Of a stretch of 35,446 bases of DNA, positions 1-9,163 are shown piece by piece. The stretch comes from Candidatus Helarchaeota archaeon (GTDB lineage: Archaea; Asgardarchaeota; Lokiarchaeia; Helarchaeales; HEL-GB-A), in the NCBI GenBank assembly GCA_013375455.1, contig JABXJT010000052.1:1-35446 (forward strand). Reading direction: 5' to 3'. Under the pieces are notes generated by a model. The model saw only the letters and a program-made list of their open reading frames with translations, searched no databases and was not told where the DNA came from. Each line of letters opens with the position of its first letter. Within the stretch, counting starts at the first letter, position 1. The translations under genes and the position numbers were made by a program.

Positions 1-48
1 ATCCGTCAGCTCATTAAGGACACCCACGAATTCCTCGCAAAGCCCTAA
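1..48 (+). CDS. 3' end of an unidentified gene (partial)
   Basis: Frame 1 is open from the window edge to a TAA at 46-48 and reads IRQLIKDTHEFLAKP. This stretch is richer in G+C than the AT-rich spacer after it, which fits coding sequence. Only 15 residues are visible, so no family can be named. It could also be chance, because any frame can stay open for 15 codons. Confidence 0.3.
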   Translation: MRQLIKDTHEFLAKP

Positions 49-108
49 AAGACTACTTTTGCGGATCATGTTTTTTTAGGTCATAAGTCCTCTATCATAA
101 TTTAGAGT

Positions 109-1644
109 CTATTTTTTAAAATTAGGTTTCGTTCGTTCCAATCGCTCTATCAAGCTTATCCCAATAATCATTAGAATCACAAATTCAATGACGCCAACGA
201 CCCAAACAGTAGCAGACCACAATACATTAGCGTAAAGTAGATAAATAATCAGACTAATGATGGAAATTGAAGCGCAGAGAATTAAGAGGGTTAATAATTT
301 GTGAGAAATATCTTTAATATTAGATTTTAAGGAATCGATTTTTTGAAAAATTCTGTAATTAAACCAGGTAGGGATGATGATCCCCAGACAAATAGTGAGA
401 ATGATGAGAAAAGACAACATCCAATTTTCTATCATTATTGGTTGCCATAAAAACAAGTTAAGAAAATAAATAAGAAAACCGCTACTAACTGGAACTAAAA
501 GCAAGATTATTGAAAATATAAAGAATCGCCTAACTAATGGACCAATTAAGCCGACTCGGCTAACTATAGCTTCCCCTTCCTCCAATTCAAAGACCTGTTT
601 AACAAGATGTTTCGTTGGTAAAAATTGCTCTATCTCCCCAATCCAATCAGGTAGGATATCCTGAAAGAGATTTTCAAATTGATTCATCAGATTCGCTAAT
701 TTTAAATGATAAATGTGTAAATTTTCGGATACTACGAGCACTGAAGTTGCATATTTCCCATATTCAAAGATAAGTTTAAGGTTTTCATGATCTACTATTT
801 TCAAGTTTTCCTCACTCCTCATCATTCTAGAAATAAATGCTTTAATCCCTGATAGTCCTGCTGAGATTAATTGCGGATTTGGTGAATGTTCCTCCCGTAT
901 AAATGAAAAATGAAAGAGATTAACACCCGATTTATAAATGATGAAGAGGTCTTTTAATTTCTTTGGCCAATCTAATTCCGTAAATGTTTCAAAACTAACA
1001 AATATGTAACCTAATACAAGACCTGAAACTAACAAACCAGTACGAGCAATTATGGGACTGGCCTCTGGTGAGAGAAGAAAGAAGGTCGGTCCTACAGATG
1101 TATCCAAAACATAGAAAAAAAATGCTAGCACCAATACAAATAAACCAATCCCCAACTTACGGCGAATATTTCCTGTTGTTTTCAAAACCAAAATTATTAA
1201 ATAATTAGAAAGAAGTATCACCGCCAGAATAGGTAAAGTTATTTGGGTATATAATCTTAAATCTTCAACTGGTTTGAAAAAAATTATTCCATAAATACAT
1301 AGAATTAAACAGAAAGCCGTAAGTATATATTTCGTCTTCTTCAAAATCATTTCAGTAACAAAAATAAAAGATATAAAAAATAGGTATCCAAATAGCGCGG
1401 CGAGCGTGTAGAATATAATCACTGCATCATTAAATTCGTAATAGTTCAGAAATAACCTGATTAGTGCAAAAAAAAGGAACATCAAAGCCAATCCAACAAA
1501 TGGGGCAACTTCCATTCCCTGATTTCTGGCAGTTCGCGCCTTATTCAGGATAATTATGAAAAAATAGAAATAAACTGCTATAATGATGAATCCTAATCCC
1601 ATTGCAGTGTAGGATAAATAGGTATAGACCATTTCGTTTTTCAC
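109..1644 (-). CDS. 7TM receptor-like membrane protein with a cytosolic longin/roadblock-like domain
   Basis: The 511-residue protein has seven hydrophobic segments in its first ~225 residues, then a soluble stretch (about 226-360), then four more membrane segments. The soluble part has an alternating hydrophobic pattern (LFIIYKSGVNLFHFSF, then a GLSGIKAF helix, then an EYGKYATSVLVV strand pair). It resembles the small profilin-like sensory folds (longin/roadblock class) that are abundant in Asgard archaea and partner with small GTPases. That fold assignment is inference from pattern only. The layout suggests a membrane sensor that presents a GTPase-interacting surface in the cytoplasm. The start is GTG at 1644; an in-frame ATG lies four codons later and neither has a clear ribosome site. 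The gene stands alone on the minus strand, divergent from the small genes at 1767. Confidence 0.6.
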   Translation of the reverse strand: MKNEMVYTYLSYTAMGLGFIIIAVYFYFFIIILNKARTARNQGMEVAPFVGLALMFLFFALIRLFLNYYEFNDAVIIFYTLAALFGYLFFISFIFVTEMILKKTKYILTAFCLILCIYGIIFFKPVEDLRLYTQITLPILAVILLSNYLIILVLKTTGNIRRKLGIGLFVLVLAFFFYVLDTSVGPTFFLLSPEASPIIARTGLLVSGLVLGYIFVSFETFTELDWPKKLKDLFIIYKSGVNLFHFSFIREEHSPNPQLISAGLSGIKAFISRMMRSEENLKIVDHENLKLIFEYGKYATSVLVVSENLHIYHLKLANLMNQFENLFQDILPDWIGEIEQFLPTKHLVKQVFELEEGEAIVSRVGLIGPLVRRFFIFSIILLLVPVSSGFLIYFLNLFLWQPIMIENWMLSFLIILTICLGIIIPTWFNYRIFQKIDSLKSNIKDISHKLLTLLILCASISIISLIIYLLYANVLWSATVWVVGVIEFVILMIIGISLIERLERTKPNFKK

Positions 1645-1766
1645 AGTATCGAAGTAATTGATAAGTATTGTTAACCACTTTTCAATAAATTATGATGGTA
1701 GTCAAAAATGCAATATAGACTAATTTATAAATCAAAAAATTAACAATTATCGGCAGAAAAGTGAGG

Positions 1767-2012
1767 ATGAGTCAAGTGAGTGTCGACCACCGAGTTGTGG
1801 AATCAGAACGATATAAATTTTCGATATCTAAACTCCCAACCACGCCAGGTGTAGTGCAGATAACAATTCAGAGGAAAATGGCAGAAGAGCCAGTAAGTAA
1901 GACCGATGTTGATCAATTATACAAGTTTTTTATGGAAACTTCAAAGTATGAGAAATTATATTGGGGATTGAAAAATATCATTTCAGATTTAGGTTTGGGA
2001 GGGCAAAAATAA
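1767..2012 (+). CDS. Small protein of unknown function, first of an overlapping pair
   Basis: An 81-residue product if it starts at ATG 1767; a GTG at 1761 or 1776 is also possible because the purine-rich GTGAGG lies at 1761-1766. I recognise no family. A beta-rich first half (VVQITIQRK) is followed by a helix (TDVDQLYKFF) and a leucine-rich end (YWGLKNIISDLGL). Its stop TAA (2010-2012) shares a base with the ATG of the next gene (TAATG), so the two are probably translated together. The next product has a similar plan, which suggests they are distant paralogues forming a heterodimer. That is inference. Confidence 0.5.
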   Translation: MSQVSVDHRVVESERYKFSISKLPTTPGVVQITIQRKMAEEPVSKTDVDQLYKFFMETSKYEKLYWGLKNIISDLGLGGQK

Positions 2013-2230
2013 TGCCCGGAGAATATATAAAAACCTTAAATATTGAAGGATATTCCATCCAAATATGGAAAGATCCCGCTGATGATTTCAACATACACGC
2101 TACCATTAAAAAAGCTGGGCATGGAGACATTTCAACGAGAGAGGTGGCCAGTTTAATCGGAAATCTCGTTAAATGGCATAGATTATTAACCTCCTTCAAA
2201 ATTTTGAGAACACTCCTCAAATCCGAATAA
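2012..2230 (+). CDS. Small protein of unknown function, second of an overlapping pair
   Basis: A 72-residue product. I chose the ATG at 2012 because it overlaps the stop of the preceding gene (TAATG); an upstream in-frame ATG at 1961 lies inside that gene and is unlikely to be used. The layout repeats that of its neighbour: a beta-like start (GYSIQIWKD, then NIHATIKK), a helix (TREVASLIGNLVKW) and a leucine-rich tail (SFKILRTLL). No known domain is recognised. The spacing to the dipeptidase gene is about 40 bases, so all three may be one transcript. Confidence 0.5.
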   Translation: MPGEYIKTLNIEGYSIQIWKDPADDFNIHATIKKAGHGDISTREVASLIGNLVKWHRLLTSFKILRTLLKSE

Positions 2231-2269
2231 CCGGACTACTACGCTTTAAAAAGTTGGAATAGATTCGTC

Positions 2270-3322
2270 ATGAACCAAATCAAGTTGAAATATCCCAGGA
2301 TTCCCCTTGATGTTCTAAAATTTCATTATAAATGTTTGCTCATTGATTTACACGTAGATTCATTGTTGATGTGGAGACTTTTTCGCATCAACCTTTGCCG
2401 TCTACATACTAGTCCAAGTATTTTCCCGAGAGGATACCTATTTTTTCACGCAGATGTACCTAGATTGCGGATGGGGAATGTAAGCGCCGCATTTTTAGGA
2501 TTAGTGCCAAAGCCCTTTGGAAGGAATAGGTCTCACATTAATAAAATGATAAAGTATGCTGAAAGAATAACTAAAAAATTGCCGAATCTCTGTTCCATGG
2601 CAAGGTCTGCAGAAGACGTCGTTCAGGCACAGAAGAAACGAAAGACCGCATTTCTCCTTGGGTTAGAGGGCGCTACAGGGCTCGATGGCAATCCGAAAAA
2701 TGTAAATTATTTTGCAAAACGAGGTGTAAGATACTTAGGATTTGTCCATTTCAATAAAAATTTTGCAGCTTCTCCCGGTATTGGTTTGGGATCGAAAGGC
2801 GGTGGCCTAACACCTCATGGAAAAATAATTGTGGATGAGTGCATCCGAAATGGCGTCATAATTGATCTCGCGCATATTTCACCCAAGGGATTTTTTGATA
2901 TTATAAATAGAATCCCACAGAAGATCCCTGTCATCGTATCACATACGGGAATCAACAAAGCACATCGTCATAAACGCAACCTGAATGATGATCAGGTCGT
3001 GGCAATAGGAGCAACGGGAGGAGTGGTCGGTATAATGAATTCTTCAATATTTTTAGGGGGAAATCAACTTCAAGATTATGTGAATCATGTACTAGCCGCA
3101 CGAGATCTCGCGGGATACAGATATGTAGCCATTGGATCAGACTTTGACGGATTGATTTTTCCTATGCGAGGACTGGAGGATGTGACTCGTTATTCTTCCT
3201 TAACAGCAGCCTTATTAGAGGCGGGATTGCCGCGAAATGAAGTAAAAGCCATCCTGGGTGGGAACATGTTGCGTGTTCTGAAGGAGATCCCTCCAAAATT
3301 TCCGCTCGACTCTATCAGTTAA
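2270..3322 (+). CDS. Membrane dipeptidase family protein (peptidase M19)
   Basis: A zinc-dependent dipeptidase of the renal dipeptidase/M19 family (amidohydrolase fold), which hydrolyses dipeptides and sometimes D-amino-acid dipeptides. Visible family marks are the HxD metal pair in DLHVDS (H28, D30), the bridging glutamate in GLEGA, two further metal histidines in DLAHIS and VSHTG followed by a basic RNL, and the late GSDFDG motif. At 350 residues the length is usual for the family. No signal peptide is visible, so it is probably cytosolic despite the family name. The start is ATG 2270 without a strong ribosome site, consistent with co-transcription behind the two small genes. Substrate cannot be read from the sequence. 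Confidence 0.9.
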   Translation: MNQIKLKYPRIPLDVLKFHYKCLLIDLHVDSLLMWRLFRINLCRLHTSPSIFPRGYLFFHADVPRLRMGNVSAAFLGLVPKPFGRNRSHINKMIKYAERITKKLPNLCSMARSAEDVVQAQKKRKTAFLLGLEGATGLDGNPKNVNYFAKRGVRYLGFVHFNKNFAASPGIGLGSKGGGLTPHGKIIVDECIRNGVIIDLAHISPKGFFDIINRIPQKIPVIVSHTGINKAHRHKRNLNDDQVVAIGATGGVVGIMNSSIFLGGNQLQDYVNHVLAARDLAGYRYVAIGSDFDGLIFPMRGLEDVTRYSSLTAALLEAGLPRNEVKAILGGNMLRVLKEIPPKFPLDSIS

Positions 3323-3398
3323 TTTTTTATTTTCAATCATTCATTGTAAATCAAAATCAAATTGATTCTTAGAATTGTGAAAGGAGTTGAGCAATGAA

Positions 3399-3719
3399 AT
3401 GTATATTGTCTTGACATCGACCTATCCGTTTTCCAAGAATGTAGAAGCTCAGAAAGCATTCATGCAGGCATTAAAAACAAACCCGATACCCTCCTATATT
3501 ACACAGGCAGTTCCCCTTGCTGTCAGAGCGGGCAGAGCGGGTGTAGAAACTCTTGCAGTCTTTGAAGTGAAATCAGATAAGATACAAGATGCAATTACCG
3601 AAATAACAAAATTTCTGAGGGCATATTGGGGTATTGAGGGTTACACGTATGAGGCGAAGCTTTGGGCGACTGGAGAAGAAGCATTCGAGATGATCGGAGA
3701 AAAGATGCCAGAAATGTAA
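3399..3719 (+). CDS. Small alpha/beta protein, possibly ferredoxin-like dimeric barrel
   Basis: A 106-residue protein. I take ATG 3399 as start because AAGGAG (3381-3386) sits 12 bases upstream; a TTG at 3387 abuts the ribosome site and is unlikely. The order strand (MYIVLTSTYPF), helix (AQKAFMQAL), strand (ETLAVFEVK), helix (DAITEITKFLRAY), strand (GYTYEAKLWAT) fits a ferredoxin-like fold as in dimeric alpha/beta-barrel proteins. No catalytic motif is recognised and function is unknown. It converges on the DUF362 gene, with a T-rich tract at 3751-3764 between them. Confidence 0.6.
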   Translation: MYIVLTSTYPFSKNVEAQKAFMQALKTNPIPSYITQAVPLAVRAGRAGVETLAVFEVKSDKIQDAITEITKFLRAYWGIEGYTYEAKLWATGEEAFEMIGEKMPEM

Positions 3720-3763
3720 GATCTTCAAATACCTTATTTGAAAATCGCTCTCCTATCCTTTTT

Positions 3764-4894
3764 TTATGAGTTTTCATTCTCTGCTTTACGTTCATAGTAA
3801 TTATTGAAGAGAAAATTAATGAGATCACGATACGAAGGCGGACAGCCTTTGATGAAGGGGAGCTGATATTCCTCCGCCGTTGGTTTGGCACATTTCCCAA
3901 TACAAATAACCGTTGGGCTGTGATTTTCGGGAAGAGGAGACGTGCCAAACAATAAATCGATCTCTTCCTTAGTTTCCAATTCTTGCCGGAGTTCAGGGGT
4001 GAAAAAAACCTTCATGAAGGCACGGGAGAGATTAATTGTACAAGAAGTGCAGGTTTTTTCATCATAATAGGCAAAAATATTTCTAATTTGAAGATAAGGT
4101 TTTGGAGGTTCGAAATCTGACTGAACTTCCTCGATAGCCATCCCACGAATCTCGATATCGGTCCGTTCCGGAATATGCGGGATTTTCGTTGGATCAAATC
4201 CCATTATTCGAGCACTGACATTATCAATTTCAATTACATCTTTTCCTGCAATCAATAGGTCCATTTGTTTCGGTTTAGATCCGAAGACGGCAGGACCCGT
4301 TGCCTCACAGCAATAGATTGCATTCATCACCACCAAATCTGGCTTCGCAACGGTGGCGAGCTCACGAATCATGCCATTCAAATCCACCTGATGAAATCTT
4401 TTTTTATCAGCTAATTTAAGAAGGCCTTTTTGGTTTTTTAAGCCAAGCGTGACCGTGGTTTGATTATGGGTCTTCATGGTTGGAACATTAACATATTCGT
4501 GGGTTTCGAGATATTTAGGAAGTTCAATTTCCCCATAGTTCCAGGATTTTTTCACTCGTTCCGTATTTTCAAGATTGACAATTTCAATGCCGTACTTCTC
4601 CTTTAATTTCGCATAACCGGAGTCCTTAATGAGCTTTTTAAACTTCTCGTCAGTGTTGAAGAATCCAGTGCCCTCCCCGATCACGACCTCCTTTCCAAGT
4701 CCTTGGAAATATAATAATAACGCTTCTATAATTTTAGGATGTGTGGTAACGCCCAATTTAGGATTCGCAGCATCAACAATATTCGGTTTAAGGAAAATCT
4801 TATCTTTTTGTGGCTGATAATTAATGAGATCCAACGCTTCTCGCAGTTTCTCATCGACTTCCTTGATTGTTGACCGGACAATGCTTACCACCAT
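3764..4894 (-). CDS. DUF362 domain protein with cysteine motifs
   Basis: The 376-residue protein matches the DUF362 family, which occurs beside or fused to ferredoxin domains and is thought to be redox-related. Family marks include KIFLKPNIV near the N-terminus, the GEGTGFF turn, the NVPTMKTHNQTTVTLGLKNQKG core and a DLVVMNAI segment. The C-terminal part carries cysteines in CTSC, GKCAK and KGCPP, which could bind an iron-sulfur cluster, but there is no classical eight-cysteine ferredoxin domain. ATG 4894 is the first start. It is divergent from the oxidoreductase at 4977 with only 82 bases between, so they may share a control region. Biochemical role is unknown. Confidence 0.85.
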   Translation of the reverse strand: MVVSIVRSTIKEVDEKLREALDLINYQPQKDKIFLKPNIVDAANPKLGVTTHPKIIEALLLYFQGLGKEVVIGEGTGFFNTDEKFKKLIKDSGYAKLKEKYGIEIVNLENTERVKKSWNYGEIELPKYLETHEYVNVPTMKTHNQTTVTLGLKNQKGLLKLADKKRFHQVDLNGMIRELATVAKPDLVVMNAIYCCEATGPAVFGSKPKQMDLLIAGKDVIEIDNVSARIMGFDPTKIPHIPERTDIEIRGMAIEEVQSDFEPPKPYLQIRNIFAYYDEKTCTSCTINLSRAFMKVFFTPELRQELETKEEIDLLFGTSPLPENHSPTVICIGKCAKPTAEEYQLPFIKGCPPSYRDLINFLFNNYYERKAENENS

Positions 4895-4976
4895 AGAACC
4901 AACTCATATAAAAAACATTAAGAGATTGACTATCCTTATTGTGAAAAAGAGTAAATAAAATTTTAGATGATCAATC

Positions 4977-6389
4977 ATGGAAAAACCACTCACAGCAATA
5001 GTTCTCGGCGCCGGAAGTCGTGGTAGGGACGCCTATGGCGCCTATAGTGCTGCTAATCGAAATAAAATTCAGATCATTGGTGTTGCTGAGCCAGTAGAAG
5101 AAAGGCGGCAGCATTTTAATGAGATTCACGACGTTCCAGAAGAAAATAGCTTTGATACGTGGGAAAAAATTCTAGCCAAACCGAAATTCGCAGACGCCGC
5201 TATTATCACGACGCAAGATGACATACACACGCAACCAGCCATTCAGGCAATGGAATTGGGGTATGACGTGTTGCTCGAAAAACCAATGTCAAATAAATTA
5301 GATGAATGCGTGCAGCTGGTTAAAAAATCCGAAGAATTAGGTAAACACCTTCAAATCTGCCATGTCTTACGGTATGCTAAATTCTATTCAACGGTTTATG
5401 ACGTGATACACAGTGGAAAAATTGGTGATCTCATCAATATCGAATGCAAAGAAAATGTAACTTATTGGCATTTCGCCCATAGTTTCGTCCGAGGTTATTG
5501 GCGTAATTCGATAGAAACATCGCCCTTAATACTCGCCAAGTGCTGTCATGACCTAGATTTACTCTATTGGATGGTTGGCACGCTTCCTAAAAAGATCAAT
5601 TCCTTTGGATCCCTTACGCACTATAAAGCAGATCAAGCCCCTCCTGATGCCCCGAAGCGTTGTCTTGATGGGTGCCCACATACTGACACGTGTATACATT
5701 ATGCTCCTTTTCTCTACATTGATGTGGTTCCATTGCTGCGCATTGGGGTGGAATCGGATTGGAAGCTCGCCAAATTTTTTGCAGGGCTCGCTTTGAATCA
5801 TAAGACTACATTTAAGGTCTTTAGTACCTTGATTCCACCGCTCAAGCAACTCAGTGAGTGGAAACAATGGCCTATTTCGGTCATAACGGATGATTTAAGC
5901 TATGAGGGAAAATTGAAAGCACTTGAGGAAGGTCCATGGGGTCGCTGCGTTTATCATTGCGATAATAATCAACCCGATCACATAATTGTAGGGATTAATT
6001 TTGAGAATGGGGTAACCGCCAATCTAACCGTTCATGGTCACAGCGCTCGTGAGGGGCGAAGCATCCGCGTCGATGGGACCAAAGGTACTCTCATCGGCGA
6101 ATTCCTGCATTCTGGAGAGAAATTATGGTTTTATGATAAATTATCTGGGAAAAAAGAACTAGTTCATAAAGCAAGACTCTTTGAGGAGGGACTTGTAGCT
6201 CATGGTGGGGGGGATTGGAAGTTAATGGATGCGTTCGTGGATCTTTTGCGGAATGATATAACTAAACCTTTGACAGGTGCCCGAGCCTCGTTGGAGAGTC
6301 ACATTATGGCGTTTGCCGCCGAAAAATCTCGAGTTGAGGGCAAAACCATCTCCATGGAAGATTACCGGAAAGAAGTAATGGCGAAATAA
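4977..6389 (+). CDS. Gfo/Idh/MocA family NAD(P)-dependent oxidoreductase
   Basis: A sugar or cyclitol dehydrogenase-type protein. The N-terminal Rossmann domain carries a glycine-rich GAGSRGRDAYG turn (residues 11-21). The family EKP motif is at 101-103, with the catalytic lysine at 102, and the expected histidine/aspartate pair is in CCHDLDLLYWM (H191, D192). A later GTKGTL strand belongs to the C-terminal sheet domain. At 470 residues it is longer than the usual 330-380. Much of the excess is an insert at about 220-330 that starts with a cysteine/histidine patch (C229, C233, H235, C239) which could bind a metal. Substrate is unknown. Confidence 0.9.
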   Translation: MEKPLTAIVLGAGSRGRDAYGAYSAANRNKIQIIGVAEPVEERRQHFNEIHDVPEENSFDTWEKILAKPKFADAAIITTQDDIHTQPAIQAMELGYDVLLEKPMSNKLDECVQLVKKSEELGKHLQICHVLRYAKFYSTVYDVIHSGKIGDLINIECKENVTYWHFAHSFVRGYWRNSIETSPLILAKCCHDLDLLYWMVGTLPKKINSFGSLTHYKADQAPPDAPKRCLDGCPHTDTCIHYAPFLYIDVVPLLRIGVESDWKLAKFFAGLALNHKTTFKVFSTLIPPLKQLSEWKQWPISVITDDLSYEGKLKALEEGPWGRCVYHCDNNQPDHIIVGINFENGVTANLTVHGHSAREGRSIRVDGTKGTLIGEFLHSGEKLWFYDKLSGKKELVHKARLFEEGLVAHGGGDWKLMDAFVDLLRNDITKPLTGARASLESHIMAFAAEKSRVEGKTISMEDYRKEVMAK

Positions 6390-6427
6390 CTCATTTTCTC
6401 GGATATTAAATTATTGTTTTTTAATTA

Positions 6428-9016
6428 TTAAATTGCATTGAGATTTATTTCAAAGCTAAAGGTCGCGCCTTTATTGATTCCGTCAGAGGTACCCCAAATT
6501 CGGCCCCCATAGGCTTCAAGGATTTTTTTACAGATTGCCAAGCCAATCCCGATTCCGGTGACGCTCAATTTGTCGGTCTCTACAAACTCAGGATAGCGCA
6601 TGAACAGTTTCGAATATTCTTCCTGAGATATTCCGATCCCGCGATCTCGAATAGAAAAGGTCCAAGTATTGTCCTTTATGACCGATTTAATGAAAATAAT
6701 GCCATTCGGGAATGAGTACTTCACGGCATTGTCGAATAAATTCCTAATGACCTTACTTATTTGGCTTTTATCGAATGGTAATTTATCATCAGGTTCAAAA
6801 TTCGTTTCAATGGATAAATTTTTAGTTGCAATTAAATCGTGAAATTCCTCTCGAATTTCTTTAATGATGTCAGACGCGTAGAAATAATCTTTTTGAAGCT
6901 GCGTTAGGCCGAGTTTCAATCTGGAGTAGGAGAACATTTCATTAATTAATTGTTCTATTCGATCCTCATTTTTCAAAATTTTTCGCAAGTTCTTAACCTG
7001 AAGGTCATCTAGGTTGGAGGATTTCATCAATATTTCGGTAATATTTTTAATAGTCATTAGGGGCGTGTTTAATTCTTGTGAGATTTCTTGATAGAATTCA
7101 TCTTGTAATTTTTCTAGATCCTTTCTCTGGGTAATATCTCGGACTACTCCCACGTATTTCAGTTTTCCGGCTTCTTTCACTAGTCCGCCGTTTAGGGCTA
7201 CATGCACGTAGTGTCCATTTTTCTGCTTGACCCGGTACTCAACATACAGGCGCTGTTGAGTTTTTAATGCTTCCCGAAGTTTTTCAATAACGTGGGGTAC
7301 ATCATCTGGATGGATGAAATCGAGTCCACTTTTCCCAATTATCTCGTACTCATTATAACCTAACATTGTTCGTATTTGAGGACTCACGTACATGAAAGTA
7401 CCATCCACGCTCATTTCTACGACAACATCTGATAGATTTTGTAATAAATCCCGATACTTTTTTTCTGATCTTTTTAATTCTTCTGCGGTTTTCTTGCGTT
7501 CAGTAATATTTCTTGAAATAATAATGCCTTTAGTTTCACCAAATTTGTCAATAAAAGTTTTGCCTCTTAGTTCTAGCCAGAGATAGTGCCCATCCTTGTG
7601 TCTATATCGTAACTCTGCTGAGCCCTCACCAATATTAACTCCATCTTCAAAAGTTTTCATCGTTTTTCCAAGATCATCTGGGTGAAGAAAATCTAATGCG
7701 CTCTTGCCAATCAAATCTTCTTTACCATGCCCCATGATCCTCTTGTGGGCGTCCTCATTCACGAATTCATATTCGAAATTTTGATTCATAATTTCGATTA
7801 GATCATTTGCATTTTCTGAGATCAGGCGGTATTTTTCTTCTGATTCTTTTAATTTTAATTCAGATTCTCTCCGCTCTGTCATATCCCTTGCAATCATAAG
7901 ACCTTTTAAATTGCCTTCTTTATCTCTAAACGTGCGTCCCTTAATATCGAACCAGACATATTTTCCGTCTTTTCGTCTAAGACGTGCTTCAACTTGCCCT
8001 CCGCCTGTTAGCGACCCTTGTCTTAAATATTCTAATTCTTGCTCAACATCGTCAGGATGGGCAAAATTCAGTGACAATTGTCCGATTACTTCCTCCTTAG
8101 TATAACCCATTATTTCCCGAATCATTCGCTCATTGATGTATTCGAATTCAAATTTATCACTGATTACCGAAATCAAATCGTTTGCATTTTCGCAAATGAG
8201 GCGGTACTTTTCTTCGGATTCCCTCAATTCCAATTCTGCTTGTTTACGTTCGGTTATATCTCTTGAAATGACAATGCCTTTCAACTCGCCATCCACATCT
8301 CTGAAAGTTCGCCCGCGCAATTCAAGCCAAATAACATGCCCATCCTTATGCAATACTCTAGCTTCAACTCTCCCTTCACCTTTTTCAAATCCCATAACCA
8401 GTGCATTTAAAACCTTTCTGTGATCATCCGGATGAACAAATTCCAGAGCATTCGTCCCAATTAACTCTTCCTTGGAATATCCTGACATCCTCTGTAATGT
8501 TTCATCGTTAATAAACTCGATTTCATATCGCTGATTAACAATCCCAATCAAATCATTTGCATTTTCAGAGATGAGGCGGTATTTTGCTTCAGAGTCCCTT
8601 AACTGCGATTCGGCTATCTTGCGTTCAGTGATATCACGAGATATGATACTCAACACGTGCTTATCTTGATAATGTATTAGACTTGCGCGTACTTCAACAT
8701 CTACAAGCCGTCCGTCTTTCGTCCGATACTGCCGCTCTCCCAAGTAACTCTTCTGTTCCTCTAAAATTTGATTGATTTTCTGATTAATATCTTCACTATC
8801 ATGTGCCACGAAGTCAAAAAGAGTGAGGTTCGAGAATTCCTCGGCGGAATACCCCAGGAGACACCGAAGAGCTGCATTACTTACAAGGATCTCTAACGAA
8901 TTTAAACTTACAAGGAAGATGCAATCTGCACTCTGATCAATGATAGCCCTGTAACGTTCCTCACTTTCTCTAACTTCTTTTAGGAGCGCTTGATAAGATT
9001 TTTCTGATGAACTAAT
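6428..9016 (-). CDS. Multi-PAS histidine-kinase-like sensor lacking the phospho-acceptor histidine
   Basis: A cytosolic sensor with five PAS/PAC modules (starting at about residues 15, 142, 267, 391 and 516), each ending in a D[IM]TxR-type PAC tail. These are followed by a HisKA-like helix pair and a HATPase domain with N-box NLFDNAVKYS, G1 DRGIGI and G2 GIGIGL. The canonical SHELxTPL box reads SQELNTPL: Gln647 (CAA at 7076-7078) replaces the phosphorylated histidine, so normal autophosphorylation should be impossible. The first canonical start, GTG 8809, falls inside PAS1. The frame is open upstream to 9016, where ATT follows AAGGAGG (9025-9031) by 8 bases, so I propose an ATT start giving 862 residues. 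No transmembrane segment and no adjacent response regulator are visible. Confidence 0.85.
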   Translation of the reverse strand: MSSSEKSYQALLKEVRESEERYRAIIDQSADCIFLVSLNSLEILVSNAALRCLLGYSAEEFSNLTLFDFVAHDSEDINQKINQILEEQKSYLGERQYRTKDGRLVDVEVRASLIHYQDKHVLSIISRDITERKIAESQLRDSEAKYRLISENANDLIGIVNQRYEIEFINDETLQRMSGYSKEELIGTNALEFVHPDDHRKVLNALVMGFEKGEGRVEARVLHKDGHVIWLELRGRTFRDVDGELKGIVISRDITERKQAELELRESEEKYRLICENANDLISVISDKFEFEYINERMIREIMGYTKEEVIGQLSLNFAHPDDVEQELEYLRQGSLTGGGQVEARLRRKDGKYVWFDIKGRTFRDKEGNLKGLMIARDMTERRESELKLKESEEKYRLISENANDLIEIMNQNFEYEFVNEDAHKRIMGHGKEDLIGKSALDFLHPDDLGKTMKTFEDGVNIGEGSAELRYRHKDGHYLWLELRGKTFIDKFGETKGIIISRNITERKKTAEELKRSEKKYRDLLQNLSDVVVEMSVDGTFMYVSPQIRTMLGYNEYEIIGKSGLDFIHPDDVPHVIEKLREALKTQQRLYVEYRVKQKNGHYVHVALNGGLVKEAGKLKYVGVVRDITQRKDLEKLQDEFYQEISQELNTPLMTIKNITEILMKSSNLDDLQVKNLRKILKNEDRIEQLINEMFSYSRLKLGLTQLQKDYFYASDIIKEIREEFHDLIATKNLSIETNFEPDDKLPFDKSQISKVIRNLFDNAVKYSFPNGIIFIKSVIKDNTWTFSIRDRGIGISQEEYSKLFMRYPEFVETDKLSVTGIGIGLAICKKILEAYGGRIWGTSDGINKGATFSFEINLNAI

Positions 9017-9093
9017 TGTAAAAGCCTCCTTATTCTTAAGTTACTTCAGTTTTAAGTCTTACTTAAAGATATTGGCTTTATCTCTCTATTAAA

Positions 9094-9115
9094 TCCTTTC
9101 CATTATTATGGAAGG
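9094..9115. terminator. Imperfect hairpin downstream of the ABC exporter genes
   Basis: The arms TCCTTTCCAT and ATGGAAGGA pair around a TATT loop with one bulged T. It lies between the permease stop (9164) and the proposed kinase start (9016), both on the minus strand. It could end the exporter transcript or sit in the leader of the kinase transcript. The rest of 9032-9163 shows no gene. Confidence 0.3.
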
Positions 9116-9163
9116 AGGAAATTAATTAATTCTATGAATGGGTAAGAAAATAGAGAAAAGAAT

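Noticed and set aside
9105..9140. A plus-strand AAGGAGG-like site with an ATG shortly after (9133).
   Set aside because: The frame from that ATG ends after three codons; the motif is one arm of the hairpin and its flank.
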